This document shows positions 1 through 10,087 of a DNA stretch of 26,605 nucleotides, in pieces (the first letter of the stretch is position 1; each line of letters starts with the position of its first letter). Source of the DNA: Chara braunii (Eukaryota; Streptophyta; Charophyceae; Charales; Characeae); contig BFEA01000358.1 of assembly GCA_003427395.1 (NCBI GenBank), positions 1,496,061-1,522,665 on the forward strand. Direction: 5' to 3'. Made by a program: the position numbers and the translations under genes. A model generated the notes under the pieces. The model was not told where the DNA came from. It did not search any database and saw only the letters and a program-made list of their open reading frames with translations.

Positions 1-50
<50 letters not shown>
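1..50. repeat. (AG)n microsatellite
   Basis: The window opens with 25 uninterrupted AG units, so the repeat probably continues to the left of the window. Unique sequence starts at 51. Confidence 0.97.
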
Positions 51-51
<1 letters not shown>

Positions 52-2240
52 CCTGGACGAAACCCAGTGTTGAATGTGCCCATCTGGAGGGATTGAGACA
101 ACACGCTGGAGGGTGAACGAGTGCCGTAAGTTCACATTCATATAACACCAGCCCCATAGTACAACTGTAGGACATAACTTTCAATCTCTCAATAAAGGCT
201 TGTATGCACATACATTCAGAACTTCTAAGCCCCGAAATCCAAAAAACAAAATAGAAAACATTAAAGTAGAGAGAGAGTTAGGCCACAACGCTCTCTTCTG
301 TCCCCAACCCACCCCCCCCCCCCCCACCCACACCCCGCCCCTCTTTCCCCCGTCCCCCTTCACTTCCACATATACTCACTGCCAGAAAGTTGTCTGTGAA
401 TCCAAAACAACGCTCCTGATCTTGTCTTCGCACCCGACCTCATACAACTATCTTGGCTACCCCAGCAGTTCACCCCTCCCGAAAAGCAAGATACGGTCAG
501 CAACGCACATGCACAGAAATATGCCATACACACAAAAGTCCCATTTGCAACGACGAAATAAATGCAGAACTTCAGCTCTGCACATAAAGCGAAAACCCTG
601 TGCGGACCGAATACAGGAAAAAACCTGAAAGTGTCTCCGTCAAACTTTAACGGGCATACTTATTGTTAAGTGTCGCTCAACTTCTCACAAATTCACTGTC
701 AAACTTTTTCACAAGATCAATAAAACATATCAGCACAGCCACACCTGCAGCAAGCTAAACACATCATCACCTACAGTCCTCCAGGCTCTTTCTCCACCCT
801 GAGGACTTATTGGAATGTCCTGTTACCTTGAGATAACACCTGTCACTTCTCCGCCATTATTATGCTCCGCTTTGAAGACAGGAGATGACCCGAGACACAC
901 GACAACTCTCCTCACCCTTCACGTCCTCTGCTGACGACGATATCCCTTTCACTCGCAGCATGCCAGCATCTATGCATATTGCTTTAACAGCTCTGTGAGG
1001 TTGCACTTTGCACGCTAACTTCAGAATCACTGGCAATGGACAACTTCAGGGAGTGTCTGTGAATCGCCCGCCGATGAGAGTTAACCAGCAGTTCAGGGGG
1101 AGTGTCTGTGAACATCCTCCCTCATACTCCCACCACCACCTTCAGAATGCATCTCCCGATCACGGCATCCCCAGCAGCTTGTGCTTCGACTGCTCCCTCC
1201 ACAATCACAGCAGCATCGCCTCCCAATGATGAGGAGAACAACCTGAATCTGCAAATATCTCGATGAACCTGTCAGGGTTTAATGAAACTGTCAGGGTAAG
1301 TTCACAGGCTTTGCCAATCTGCAGAGACCCATAACTGCAAACCCACGGATACTGCAGGTCCAGGTCACAGTATTAATAACAGTTCTCAGTAAATAGCAGG
1401 TTAAGAGCGAAGCAAACACGCCTCCTGCTCGCATGATTCCCAGAGGACAAGGGGTGATACGAACAGAGCTAGTGCAGGCAGCTCAAGGATGTGGGACAGA
1501 AAACATCAAAATAATTTTTTCGAAGAGTCAAATAGAGACATATAAACACTTCAAATCCTGACTGAAGTTCACCGTTCTCCCTGACTTGAGAGGGGATCAT
1601 CGTAACTTAAAAACCAGCAAGTCAATTTTCCATTTTGATACATACCTACGACCCTACTGCCACATCTCTACTACACCAAGAGCCAGAGAATATGCACCTT
1701 CCCCAGCCGGACTGTTACCCCGCCAAACGATCCTCCAAACTTCCGTCAATACTACATATAAAGTTGTGAGAGTGTGTCATCAACCACTACTCCCGTAGTC
1801 CATCGTAAAACGCATCCAGAAGGGGAAACAATGTGTACCACAGTTGTGTGTCCGAAATATCTTTTCCACGGCTGCCAGTTCGAAGCTCCTTGCCGACATG
1901 GGATTGAACCTTTCCCTGAACCAGGGCTCAGATTGCCACAACAGACTTCCTCTAGGTGTCGTTTGTCTCCTTTACACTTCGCGATAGCTCTCCGCAACAA
2001 CAAAGGAAACTGTTCAGAGCGGTTAAGTCACCCGTTAACTTCATAAGTATCTGTTCATAACATGATAGACTGCAAACCAGAACCATCAGTTCAACACTCT
2101 CCAATAAATCAAACTCCCCAGACGAACGGATCATTCAAAGAAATTATGACCATCCAACAGGAAGCCGACACGTGTGCAAAAAATGTTGGCAGAAAGGGCG
2201 TGCGATCGAATCTCTACTGGACTGAAACATTGTCAAGACA
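51..2240. other. Intergenic stretch without a recognisable gene
   Basis: I see no frame here with a recognisable domain or convincing length. Small landmarks are a C-rich run around 308-326 and a short repeated phrase (TCAGGG..AGTGTCTGTGAA) near 1045 and 1092. A GGTTCAATCCC-like B-box stands on the minus strand near 1895-1910 but has no matching A-box. This may be decayed transposon sequence, but I cannot assign it. Confidence 0.5.
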
Positions 2241-2425
2241 AACCGTGTATACTATGTCAATCTCTGCGCACGAAGAGTAGACAGGTGCTAAACAGCCGAA
2301 AACACCTCTTCCCCCCTCCCCTTTTGCCCCCCCTTCCAGGCAAACGGTGTATGGTAGGTCAACATCCATACATGAAGAGTAGACAGGCGGTAAGCAGCCA
2401 AAAACCTCTTCCCCACTCCCCTTTC
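2241..2425. repeat. Imperfect tandem duplication, about 101-bp period
   Basis: Two adjacent units share AAAC-GTGTAT, then GAAGAGTAGACAGG, then CAGCC-AAAA-CCTCTTCCCC in the same order. The first starts at about 2241 and the second at about 2342. The units differ by substitutions and a 1-base gap, so this is an old duplication. No coding function is apparent. Confidence 0.8.
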
Positions 2426-2503
2426 ACCCCCACCTCTCCAGCCACACTCCTTCCCGAAATCACACCAGTCAGTGAACTGGAGTTAAGTGCCCGCGCTGAT
2501 GTC

Positions 2504-2613
2504 GTCAAGACAGACCAGCCTAGACCAACCACGTCAGGGCAGACCGGGCCAGACCAGACAGGTCAGGCAACCGCTGACGTGGCCAAGCCAGGTCAGGGCA
2601 GACCAGGCCAGAC
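2504..2613. repeat. Degenerate short-motif repeat (CAGACC / GGTCAG)
   Basis: The motifs CAGACC(A/G)G, GGTCAGG and GTCAGGGCAGACC recur at irregular spacing over about 110 bases, for example GGGCAGACCGGGCCAGACCA near 2539 and again near 2595. This is a degenerate minisatellite with no recognisable gene. Confidence 0.65.
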
Positions 2614-2845
2614 CATAATCCACATATGACAAGCCAATACAACCAACTGGCACTTACCCGGCAAGCACAACCTAGATGTTACAATTGCCCATCTAACCAG
2701 ACATGCAAAAAAGTCGAAACAAACAACCTTGAGCCCGGACATCGTCATTAGCAACTGCCTGAGAATTCACTCATCGAGGAGGAGACTAGGCAAAACAACC
2801 TCACCAAAGCCTGCCATTCATTCCAGGAGACCTTGAGGTCTTCAG

Positions 2846-3043
2846 CGGTAAGTTGATCTGAGAGATAGCCATGAGCAAGCTAAAGGCCAGAACGCAGACC
2901 TGCCAGGATGGTAGTCATCCTGGCCAGTAAGGCAGACACTCCAGCAGTAAGTTGATCTGAGAGAGAGCCATGAGCAAGATAAAGGCCAGAATGCAGACAT
3001 GCCACGATGGTAATCATCATGGCCAGTAAGGCAGACACTCTGT
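2846..3043. repeat. 99-bp tandem duplication carrying a small hairpin
   Basis: The phrase GTAAGTTGATCTGAGAGA begins at 2848 and again at 2947. Both copies run through AAGGCCAGAA-GCAGAC to GGCCAGTAAGGCAGACACT, giving a 99-bp period. Copy 1 holds a perfect 8-bp stem at 2903-2910 and 2916-2923 with a 5-base loop. In copy 2 the same stem has one mismatch. The first three bases of each copy resemble a splice donor (GTAAGT), but no exon is evident. Confidence 0.88.
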
Positions 3044-3852
3044 GCCCCATCGTCATGGTTTCTTTCCACCGTCTCCTTTCTGACTTTGGAACTGCATGCT
3101 GGGAGTGAAGACCAAGTGATTCTGTGGCATTGACATCAAGGACCCAGAGCACACAGGAGAATCGACAGGGAGGTGCTTGTGGAAGCAGAGGACCGTCGAT
3201 AGTAAGCATGCTCACTCCTGGTCACGGCTGCAAAAGATAGTTGTGAGGGGGAAAAATGGTATTGCAGAAAAGAATAAGCTACGAGTGACATACTCCAGTT
3301 CGCATCCTTGCGTTACTTCAATTAAAACGAAATACACATTGACAAACACAAACAAACTGGACAAAAAAAGAGAAAAAAGAGAGAGAACCTGTGTGGTTCA
3401 CGGGTGGTTGTCCTTGTGCCACATCCTGTGTTTGCGGTGCCAATCTCAATTGACAAGAGCGAAGCACCTTGCAAAACAGTCACAGTGGCTTTCCACTGCG
3501 TGCGGTTGCACAGGGAAGGCACATCACATGCCCACACCCACCAGCAGTTTGAAAGTTTCATTATACAGAGACTTACTTCCCAGACATTGATCTGAAGAAT
3601 CCGTGCAATGTGTCCACGCATTCTATCCCATCGCCCAAATTGTTTCTCGCAGTCGAGACAGGTGCCAAAGAATGTAACTCCCAGGATTATAGACAAATCT
3701 GACAATGGAACGACTACGGCTGCTGCTTCACAGGTGGGCAACACATGAAGTGACATGAATGTTTCTCCTGCCTGGCATAGTTGATTGGTTGCTTAAACAG
3801 CATGACCTTTGCCCGGGATTGTTGACGACATACTGCAGTCAGCATTACCTTC
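3044..3852. other. 3' flank of the U-box ligase gene
   Basis: This stretch lies just downstream of the minus-strand ligase stop codon and should contain its 3' UTR. I could not place the polyadenylation site. A plus-strand AATAAA-like motif has no bearing on the minus-strand gene. The open frames on both strands are short and match no family I recognise. Confidence 0.4.
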
Positions 3853-5424
3853 TTACCTGGCCCGCTGCTCTACAGCATGGTTCGCACCAGAGGCCTGAAG
3901 GTGGCCAAGCAACAAGTTCGCCTTGCGCCTCGCACGTGGCATTCCTGACTGAAGCAAAGCAGTGAGTGGCAAGATCGCTCCAAGCTTTATTGCTGTTTCT
4001 GCATGTTCTGTATTGCTCTGGCAAAGGGCGAGCAGTACCGCTGCAGCATTCTCCTTGTTTCTCGGCGAGCCTGTTCCAAGGAGGTCGACAAGAATGGGCA
4101 CTGCAATCGTATGACCTATTGCTGAGCGTCCTTCAGGGGCAGTCACAAGAATAGCCAGCATCGCAAGGGCCTCATCAACCATTCCAGTGGTCCTGTCAGC
4201 GAGCAATTGCATCAGAGGTGGGATGATCCCAGCTCTGATGGCTCGGGTCTTGTTTCCCTGGTAGATGGAAAGGTTGAAAAGCGCTGTAGCGGCATCTTTC
4301 TTNCCACGNGAGACGCCCTCTTGCAGNAGATCCACNAGAGCCGGGATAGCACCAGAAGCCCCAATTGTGATCTTATTATCATCNCCGACAGAAAGACTGA
4401 ACAACGTCGCTGCAGCATTTTCCCTGGCTTCCATGCTTCCTGACTTCAGTACCTCCACAATAGGAGGCACTGCACCGGCTGCCATAATTGCTGTCTTGTT
4501 GCTTTCATTAATAGAGAGATTGAGCAGGGCAGTGACTGCATGCTCCTGTGTTTTCGGGTCTGACGAGCTAAGAAGATGGACGAGGAGCGGAATGGCACCA
4601 GCCTGTGCAATGCAGACCCTATTCTCCATGCTCCTCTTTGCGAGCAGCCTAAGTTCTTCGGCTGCTTGTCGTTTGTTCTCGGTCGTGCCAGAAACAAGTT
4701 TCTGCAGCAGACCATCGACCAAAGATCGGTCGCCAGTAATTTCTCCATTCTCTGCAGAATTCCGACCCGACCTGCCTGGATTTTGTGCTCCCGGTTTATC
4801 AGGGAAGTCCACGCCATTTCCCTCACACCAGGCCATGATCAGACTCTTAAGAACAAAGTTCGGTATCACTACAATATGGGAAAGGACCTGCTGGGTCTTG
4901 GGGCATGTCCGATGCCCCGAATTTAGCCATTTTTGAATGCATGCTCTCTCAAATGTCTGCCCTGTTGCAATGATAACTGGGTCCCTCATCAACTCCAACG
5001 AGATCGGGCACTTGTAGTCATCTGGAGGAACTGGAGGTAGCTTTCTTTGCTGAACCAGTACCACCGCTGTTGAGGATGACGATGATGGCGCAGATGAAGA
5101 CGCAGTCATGACAGGAGGGGCATCCATATCATAATTCACACAGAGTGCCACGTTCTCCAACAGGCCCATCACAGCTCCAACTTCTTCCTCCTCCTTCCCT
5201 GGAGACAGAGATGGCAGATGTTTCTCAATAACCTTTCTTTCAGCCTCAATCGCTGAACATGTGCTCAGGTCAAGCAACCTCAGAATTTCCTTCATTTTGC
5301 CCATGTCAACTCCAAGGCCCTTCTGGTGACACTCAGCAGCATTTTTAAGTTCAGAAAAAAGTACCGCGTCTTTCACGTCGACAACACTCCTTGCTCGCTT
5401 CAATTGGGCACGCACAAGCCCAAC
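3853..5424 (-). CDS. U-box ligase exon 3 (end of UND, U-box, ARM repeats, stop)
   Basis: The exon begins CTGCAG/GTT (V-G-L-V-R-A-Q) at 5424 and encodes 523 residues to the stop at 3853. It carries the rest of UND, a Ser-rich linker, the complete U-box and the ARM array. ARM signatures include AGAIPLLVHLL, AAGAVPPIVEVLKSGS and ENAAATLFSLS. Five single unresolved bases at 4303, 4309, 4327, 4336 and 4384 each make one codon ambiguous without breaking the frame. The C-terminus (..HLQASGANHAVEQRAR) ends shortly after the last ARM helix, so no extra domain follows. Confidence 0.94.
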   Translation of the reverse strand, partial: VGLVRAQLKRARSVVDVKDAVLFSELKNAAECHQKGLGVDMGKMKEILRLLDLSTCSAIEAERKVIEKHLPSLSPGKEEEEVGAVMGLLENVALCVNYDMDAPPVMTASSSAPSSSSSTAVVLVQQRKLPPVPPDDYKCPISLELMRDPVIIATGQTFERACIQKWLNSGHRTCPKTQQVLSHIVVIPNFVLKSLIMAWCEGNGVDFPDKPGAQNPGRSGRNSAENGEITGDRSLVDGLLQKLVSGTTENKRQAAEELRLLAKRSMENRVCIAQAGAIPLLVHLLSSSDPKTQEHAVTALLNLSINESNKTAIMAAGAVPPIVEVLKSGSMEARENAAATLFSLSVXDDNKITIGASGAIPAXVDXLQEGVXRXKKDAATALFNLSIYQGNKTRAIRAGIIPPLMQLLADRTTGMVDEALAMLAILVTAPEGRSAIGHTIAVPILVDLLGTGSPRNKENAAAVLLALCQSNTEHAETAIKLGAILPLTALLQSGMPRARRKANLLLGHLQASGANHAVEQRAR

Positions 5425-7919
5425 CTGCAGTTACATCCCACATCAATCTGTTAGTCAACAGACTTTGCCTCCAACTTATTCGTTGAACCTGACTTCTGCC
5501 CAAGGCTGAACTTGCTGACTTTCGCGCAACAACCTGCAGCCTTGTGCATTAACCACTTAATCATGGTACGTTGTTTCACATCAAAAGCCACAGTTCTTTT
5601 TGCATCTGCTCCAGGCCTCTGACTCAAGACTCAACCTGGCCCCTCTGTACACTTGAACCTGACTTCTGCCCAAGGCTGAACTTGCTGACTTTCGCGCAAC
5701 AACCTGCAGCCTTGTGCATTAACCACTTAATCATGGTACGTTGTTTCACATCAAAAGCCACAGTTCTTTTTGCATCTGCTCCAGGCCTCTGACTCAAGAC
5801 TCAACCTGGCCCCTCTGTACACAGCTGCAAAAATCAGGGGCTGTCAGGCGGTTTAAACGTCATTATTATCAGCACGATTGATCAGAAGCCAACACAGTGG
5901 CTAGCCACACAAGGGGTTGCATGATCAGTGGCTAGCGTTATCAGAGCTAAGGGGTCGCCCCGTCCGTTATCCCCTGATTGACAGCACATGTAGAGACATG
6001 CTAACCCCATATCACGGAGTTCAAGCATGCTGGGCAAGGTGCACATTCCCCTGCATCCATGAAAAGCTCATCCGCTTGACAGGGTAAGCGAAAAGAAGGA
6101 AGGGGATGTCGGCTCCTCAAAAGAACAGAGCGTATGTGGACAAGTGTCCCATGCAACTGCACACACACGCATCTCCCCTCAAACACTGGCCCATTACCAT
6201 TACCTGCGGAGCGGAACCCTGACCTTAACAAGGGCCAGCTCAGAGAACTCAAACTTCCAAGTCCGCAAGCAAAAAGGGAAAAACAAACTCTTCCCTGCAG
6301 CTTCTTCTTCCGCTTCAAGGAACTGCCCAGCTGCCCCTCCAGCAGCTGATCATACTTCATTCCTCCCCTTACCATCCTCCTTGATCACTCCCTCACAGTG
6401 CTAGTGTGCCATCTTCCCCCATCACCAGCCTTCCTTTCCTACACATATTTCATTGCTCCCCTTCCCGTCCTCCTCAATCACTGCCTCACAGTGATAGCGT
6501 GACATCTTCCCCCGTCACCAGCCCTCTTTTCCTACACACAAAATTATTTCGCTGACCATACCAACACTCATCATCTGATTCTCTTTCTGCTTCGCCCTTA
6601 CCCATTCGAGCACTCTTTGTCCTGCCTTGTTCACCCTCCTTTCTTCCACTTCACCCCTTCCTCCCTCCCTCACTCTACTCATCCTCCTTGTCTTGCTCAC
6701 CCTTGTGGACCTCCTCCTCCAAGCACCGGGTATTCCTTGCCTCCTAGTTGTCACTAGCAACTTCAGTCGTCAGTCGCACATCCAACCATGTCCTACTTTG
6801 TCCCACCTTCTACTCAGCAAGGAATTAAGCACATTGGAGGTGCCTTTGTGTTCAGATGTACAGGTCGCCGCCATAATTGACAGTGCAAGATGAAGCTATT
6901 CGATTCCAAGACTGTTAATACATTTTAAGAAAAAAATGGCAAGGCATGTGACCACTTAGGTTCTCAGGAGGAAGGAGGCTGAGAAGGCAAGAGAGAAGTT
7001 GGAAAAAGTGTGGTGTGAGGTGCCAAGGGGTGAGGAAGTTAGAAATGCGGGGGGGGGAGTTTCGTATCTGTCTACAGGGGCTAGTTAAGGAATAAGCTGT
7101 GAAGAGCACTGAGAAAGATACTGACCAGGGTTTAACATAGGTCTCACAGATATCAACCACACCCCATACGAACCAGGTACAGAAATCCCACTTTAAACTG
7201 TGCCCAGGCCAACAGAAACATATGCTATATACTGACAGGAATCATGGGACACTTCGCTATTCTCGTGCTACCTTCAATACTGTTGTCCTTCACTTTTCAA
7301 CTCCTTGGATTCCAGTTTGACTTCTTTGTTTCTTTCCACTCGCTTTTGCCCGGAAGGACTGAAGGACATATCCTTCATTAATCCACTCTTCATCATATTT
7401 TTGGTGGCGCAAAACAAATCCTTTGCTCTTCATTAGCTTTCCAAAGGCATGAAAGAAATCATTCGTTCACTCAACATTTCCCAATCCGATCATCTGATTT
7501 CATGCCACTGTGATCGGGCGCAAACGGAGAGAATATGCCTTGCTCATCCAATTTCAAATTAACAGGCCGCACATGTTTTGTGACGTTTGTCCTACCTGCT
7601 CCTTGGTTTCGTCTGAAATGTCCAGCATATGCAATGGTAACTCTTCCAGGTGGCGACAAAGCTCTGCAGTAAGCTCATGAAACCTGAGCACGACTGATTC
7701 ACTTTTCAGAATCTGCAGTGAACAGTCATTCGGCCAAGTGCATATTACACAACAACACAGCAGATTTACACATTCGTGAGATACAACTACACAGCAGCAA
7801 GATGCTGACCCTCTCTCTCTAGNAACAACACAGCAGATTTACACATTCGTGAGATACAACTACACAGCAGCAAGATGCTGACCCTCTCTCTCTAGTGTGT
7901 GCCTGCTCACCTCGAAACC

Positions 7920-8010
<91 letters not shown>

Positions 8011-10087
8011 CCTAACTCCTTCCCCACTCCCTCCCTTCCCTCCCCCCCAATTCCTGCCCCCTCCTTTCATCCAACCTCCCTCTATGGTTTGAGCATGCCA
8101 CGGAAGCTTGAGCTTGCTGCAAGAGTATGGGTCGCAATGGCTCACAGTAGTTGATAATGCGGATGGTTGAAAAAGGGGGTACAATCTGAGCTAAGCAGAC
8201 GGCTGCCTGGGGTTGGTGTATATGAGCAGGGTTGTGTATACGAAAACACACCACTCCGATCCTCTGTAAATTACCAGTATGGGCCCTCTCCTCAACACTC
8301 TCTGCTGTTTAACAAGGGGGTTGAAGGTTGGTCTGGCTTGCATGACCAAATACCCTGGCAGCCCAGTAAGCAACCAACTGCATGTAGAGTGCTGTGTAAT
8401 GGAGTGACACCCAATATTTACCAAGAAGTTTTGCAAGAACCAGTGCTGGCCAAAACGGTTTCACGTATATCGTGTAACAGATGCAGTTCCTAGGGCTTGA
8501 TCCCTAGACCTGTCCTATACCCGTGTACAGTAACCATTGACCTTGCGTGTTTGAACCCGCGACCTACCCCTGAAAGTCGCATGTTTGACTGCTGTACATA
8601 GCGTGGTCGCGTGGGTTTGGCCTGTAGACTTTAGTTTTTGCAGTCGTAGGGTTAGTCTAGGTCGTAGTTGCTACAGTTCCAAAAGGTCAAGTCTAGGACC
8701 TTCTAGATGTTTCCGAACTGACTCTTCGTAGGTCGTAGGGGTCAGTCCGCAGCTGAGTCAGCGAGGGGCAGTCCTAGCACAGTCAGCAAAGGGCAGTCCC
8801 AGTCCTACTTCGTTTAGTCAACGGTACCCAGTCCCAGTCTAACCTAGTCTAGTCAGCAAGTGGGACTGTGTACATCCTGGGCCCAGGTCAAGAGACCAGA
8901 CCAGTGACGATCCGAAGTATAAACAAAGAGGCAGCGTCAAGTCATTGATTCATTCTGCCTGTGAGCCGTGCGGAAGCGCCGTCGGAGTGTCTTGTGCATC
9001 AGAGGTATGCAGGTGCCCGAGGAAGAAGAGGGCTAAGAGGAGGAAGAAGCGGCCATAGCCGCGAGTTAGTAGGAGAGAGACAGCAGCCATAGCTGCCACG
9101 TAGGTTAGTGATAGGAGCTGTGTGTCGTGTGTGTGTGTGTGTATGCATGTGGGATATTCAGGGTGATCCTAGTTAGCGTGAGAGAGTGTTGTGTGCGTGC
9201 GAAAAAGTTGCTGGTGGATACAGTTGATCGGGTGGGAATCTGTGTCTGGCGCTGGGCGCCATAGCCATTCAAGACAAGTTTGAATCTGATCTGTGTTCCT
9301 GGCCACGATCTTATCTCTGAGCTTTGTGTGGGCACGATTGTGCCAGTTCATATTCGTCATCTGTTTGCGTGCACGCTGAAAGCGAGTTGCGACAAGTCTG
9401 ATTTCATGGCTGTCTTAAGGACAGAAACATGGTAAAAAAACACGACATGCTTGAAACCGATGTGGGAAACATGGTATGCGCTGGCTGTCTTCAGGACATG
9501 GCAAAAGAACACAACATGCTTGAAAAAGCACAACATCAATGGTACAGAAACAGGGTCCAAAAAACAATATGGTTGAAAATCGATGTGCCTAAACCAAAAA
9601 AGGAACATCAACCACTTACCATATACAACCTGCTTCCATCCCGGCACTCCTCCACCAGCGTCTTCGACTTCCGGAAGACAGTCTCCATGGCCTTGAGTGC
9701 TGACTGTGCACTGTGCGGAAGCGGGGACGGCACGTCCCTTAGCTCCTCGAGAAGAGGAACAATATTCTTGATGCGCCTCGTGAGTGTCAAACAAAACTTC
9801 TTGTGACTTCTTGCAGTTTCCGCAGTCTTTGACACATTCTTCGAGAGCTGTATCAGTTGCTTGAGCAACAGCCAGGATGATTCTTTGTGGGTTGCAGTAC
9901 TAGTACCTGTTTCTCCCAAGATGGGGGCCATGGGCAGTGGCGGCAGTTGCACATCCTTCACACCAATAACCTCCCTGTGATCTCTGTGTTGCACACTTCC
10001 TAATTCCCTGCTTGGCAAAGACTTCACATCTCTGTGTATGGATGCCTGCCAATCCCTTGTAAACCGCCCACCTATAGAAGCTGCCAT
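3853..10087 (-). CDS. U-box / ARM-repeat E3 ubiquitin ligase, three exons (whole gene)
   Basis: This is a plant-type PUB protein. The family transfers ubiquitin from an E2 to substrates, with the U-box binding E2 and the ARM repeats binding substrates or receptor kinases; the substrate here is unknown. Joining 10087-9620, 7712-7596 and 5424-3853 (minus strand) gives about 718 residues. The N-terminal UND helical domain spans residues ~70-320, the U-box ~330-400 (YKCPISLELMRDPV, then TCPKT), and six or more ARM repeats ~433-708. All three exons join in phase 0 at GT..AG introns. The joined region reads ..DETKEQ/VGLVRAQLKRAR.., as in PUB12/13/14-type proteins. The ATG at 10087 is the first in its frame, but an upstream exon is not excluded. 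The length fits the family (roughly 600-720). Five Ns fall in the ARM region but do not break the frame. The gene class is certain; the exact orthologue is not. Confidence 0.93.
5425..7595 (-). other. Intron 2 of the U-box ligase (2,171 bases)
   Basis: The intron has GT at 7595-7594 and AG at 5426-5425. It contains a 170-bp tandem duplication near its 3' end, described separately. The remainder (5823-7595) is unremarkable, with CT-rich stretches around 6400-6720 and no recognised gene or transposon domain. Confidence 0.85.
5483..5822. repeat. Perfect 170-bp tandem duplication inside intron 2
   Basis: Bases 5483-5652 and 5653-5822 appear identical by eye, from TTGAACCTGACTTCTGCCC to CCCTCTGTACAC. 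The lack of divergence means a very recent duplication or an assembly artefact. Each copy carries CTGCAG (5534-5539 and 5704-5709), which on the minus strand reads CTGCAG/GTTG, exactly like the true exon 3 acceptor. Confidence 0.95.
7596..7712 (-). CDS. U-box ligase exon 2 (middle of UND domain)
   Basis: This is a 117-base, 39-codon exon recognised by content. It encodes ILKSESVVLRFHELTAEL, then a stretch ending LDISDETKEQ, which matches the UND segment that follows exon 1 in PUB proteins. The acceptor is CTGCAG/ATT (exon starts at 7712) and the donor is GAGCAG/GTAGG (exon ends at 7596). Both junctions are phase 0 and keep the frame between exons 1 and 3. It has no ATG of its own. Confidence 0.9.
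7751..7895. repeat. 72-bp direct repeat separated by a single N
   Basis: Bases 7751-7822 and 7824-7895 are identical (AACAACACAGCAGATTTACA through CTCTCTCTAG) and are joined by one N at 7823. Two identical ends around a one-base gap look like two contig ends that overlap but were not merged. Confidence 0.93.
7922..8007. repeat. (CT)n microsatellite
   Basis: An uninterrupted run of about 43 CT units in intron 1. It lies 26 bases after the N-joined 72-bp repeat. Its Leu/Ser and Arg/Glu translations are low-complexity artefacts. Confidence 0.97.
9407..9530. repeat. Degenerate 75-bp tandem duplication in intron 1
   Basis: TGGCTGTCTT-AGGACA recurs at 9407 and 9482. Each copy is followed by ATGG-AAAA-AACAC-ACATGCTTGAAA. 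It lies about 90 bases inside the intron from the exon 1 donor. No function is evident. Confidence 0.7.
9620..10087 (-). CDS. U-box ligase exon 1 (start codon and first half of UND domain)
   Basis: This exon encodes 156 residues. Residues 1-68 are a poorly conserved leader rich in Ser, Arg and Pro. From about residue 70 the sequence is typical UND: LLLKQLIQLSKNV, TLTRRIKNIVPLLEELRD and ECRDGSRLYM. The donor is ATG/GTAAGT at 9620/9619. Reading through gives only three more codons before TGA, which supports splicing here. The upstream region has an AT-rich stretch near 10470 but no clear core promoter. Confidence 0.9.

Larger units (their letters stand above)
7713..9619 (-). other. Intron 1 of the U-box ligase (1,907 bases)
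   Basis: The intron has GT at 9619-9618 and AG at 7714-7713. It holds a split 72-bp repeat, a long CT microsatellite and a short degenerate duplication, each listed separately. The stretch 8500-9340 has a TATAAA-like motif near 8919 and GT-rich runs near 9121-9150 on the plus strand. This could be an LTR fragment, but I found no paired LTR or target-site duplication. Confidence 0.8.

Noticed and set aside
1774-2046. Overlapping 83-90 codon frames on both strands near 1.75-2.05 kb
   Set aside because: Neither has a domain. A B-box-like GGTTCAATCCC on the minus strand lacks an A-box, so no tRNA or SINE was called.
3322-3756. 144-codon minus-strand frame downstream of the ligase
   Set aside because: No recognisable family, no splice link to the ligase and ordinary random-frame length.
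8515-8580. GGGTTCAAAC-like B-box on the minus strand in intron 1
   Set aside because: The T-stem does not pair and no A-box lies at the right distance.
8500-9340. Possible solo LTR in intron 1 with a TATAAA-like motif near 8919
   Set aside because: No paired repeat, no TG..CA ends with target-site duplication and no primer-binding site could be shown.
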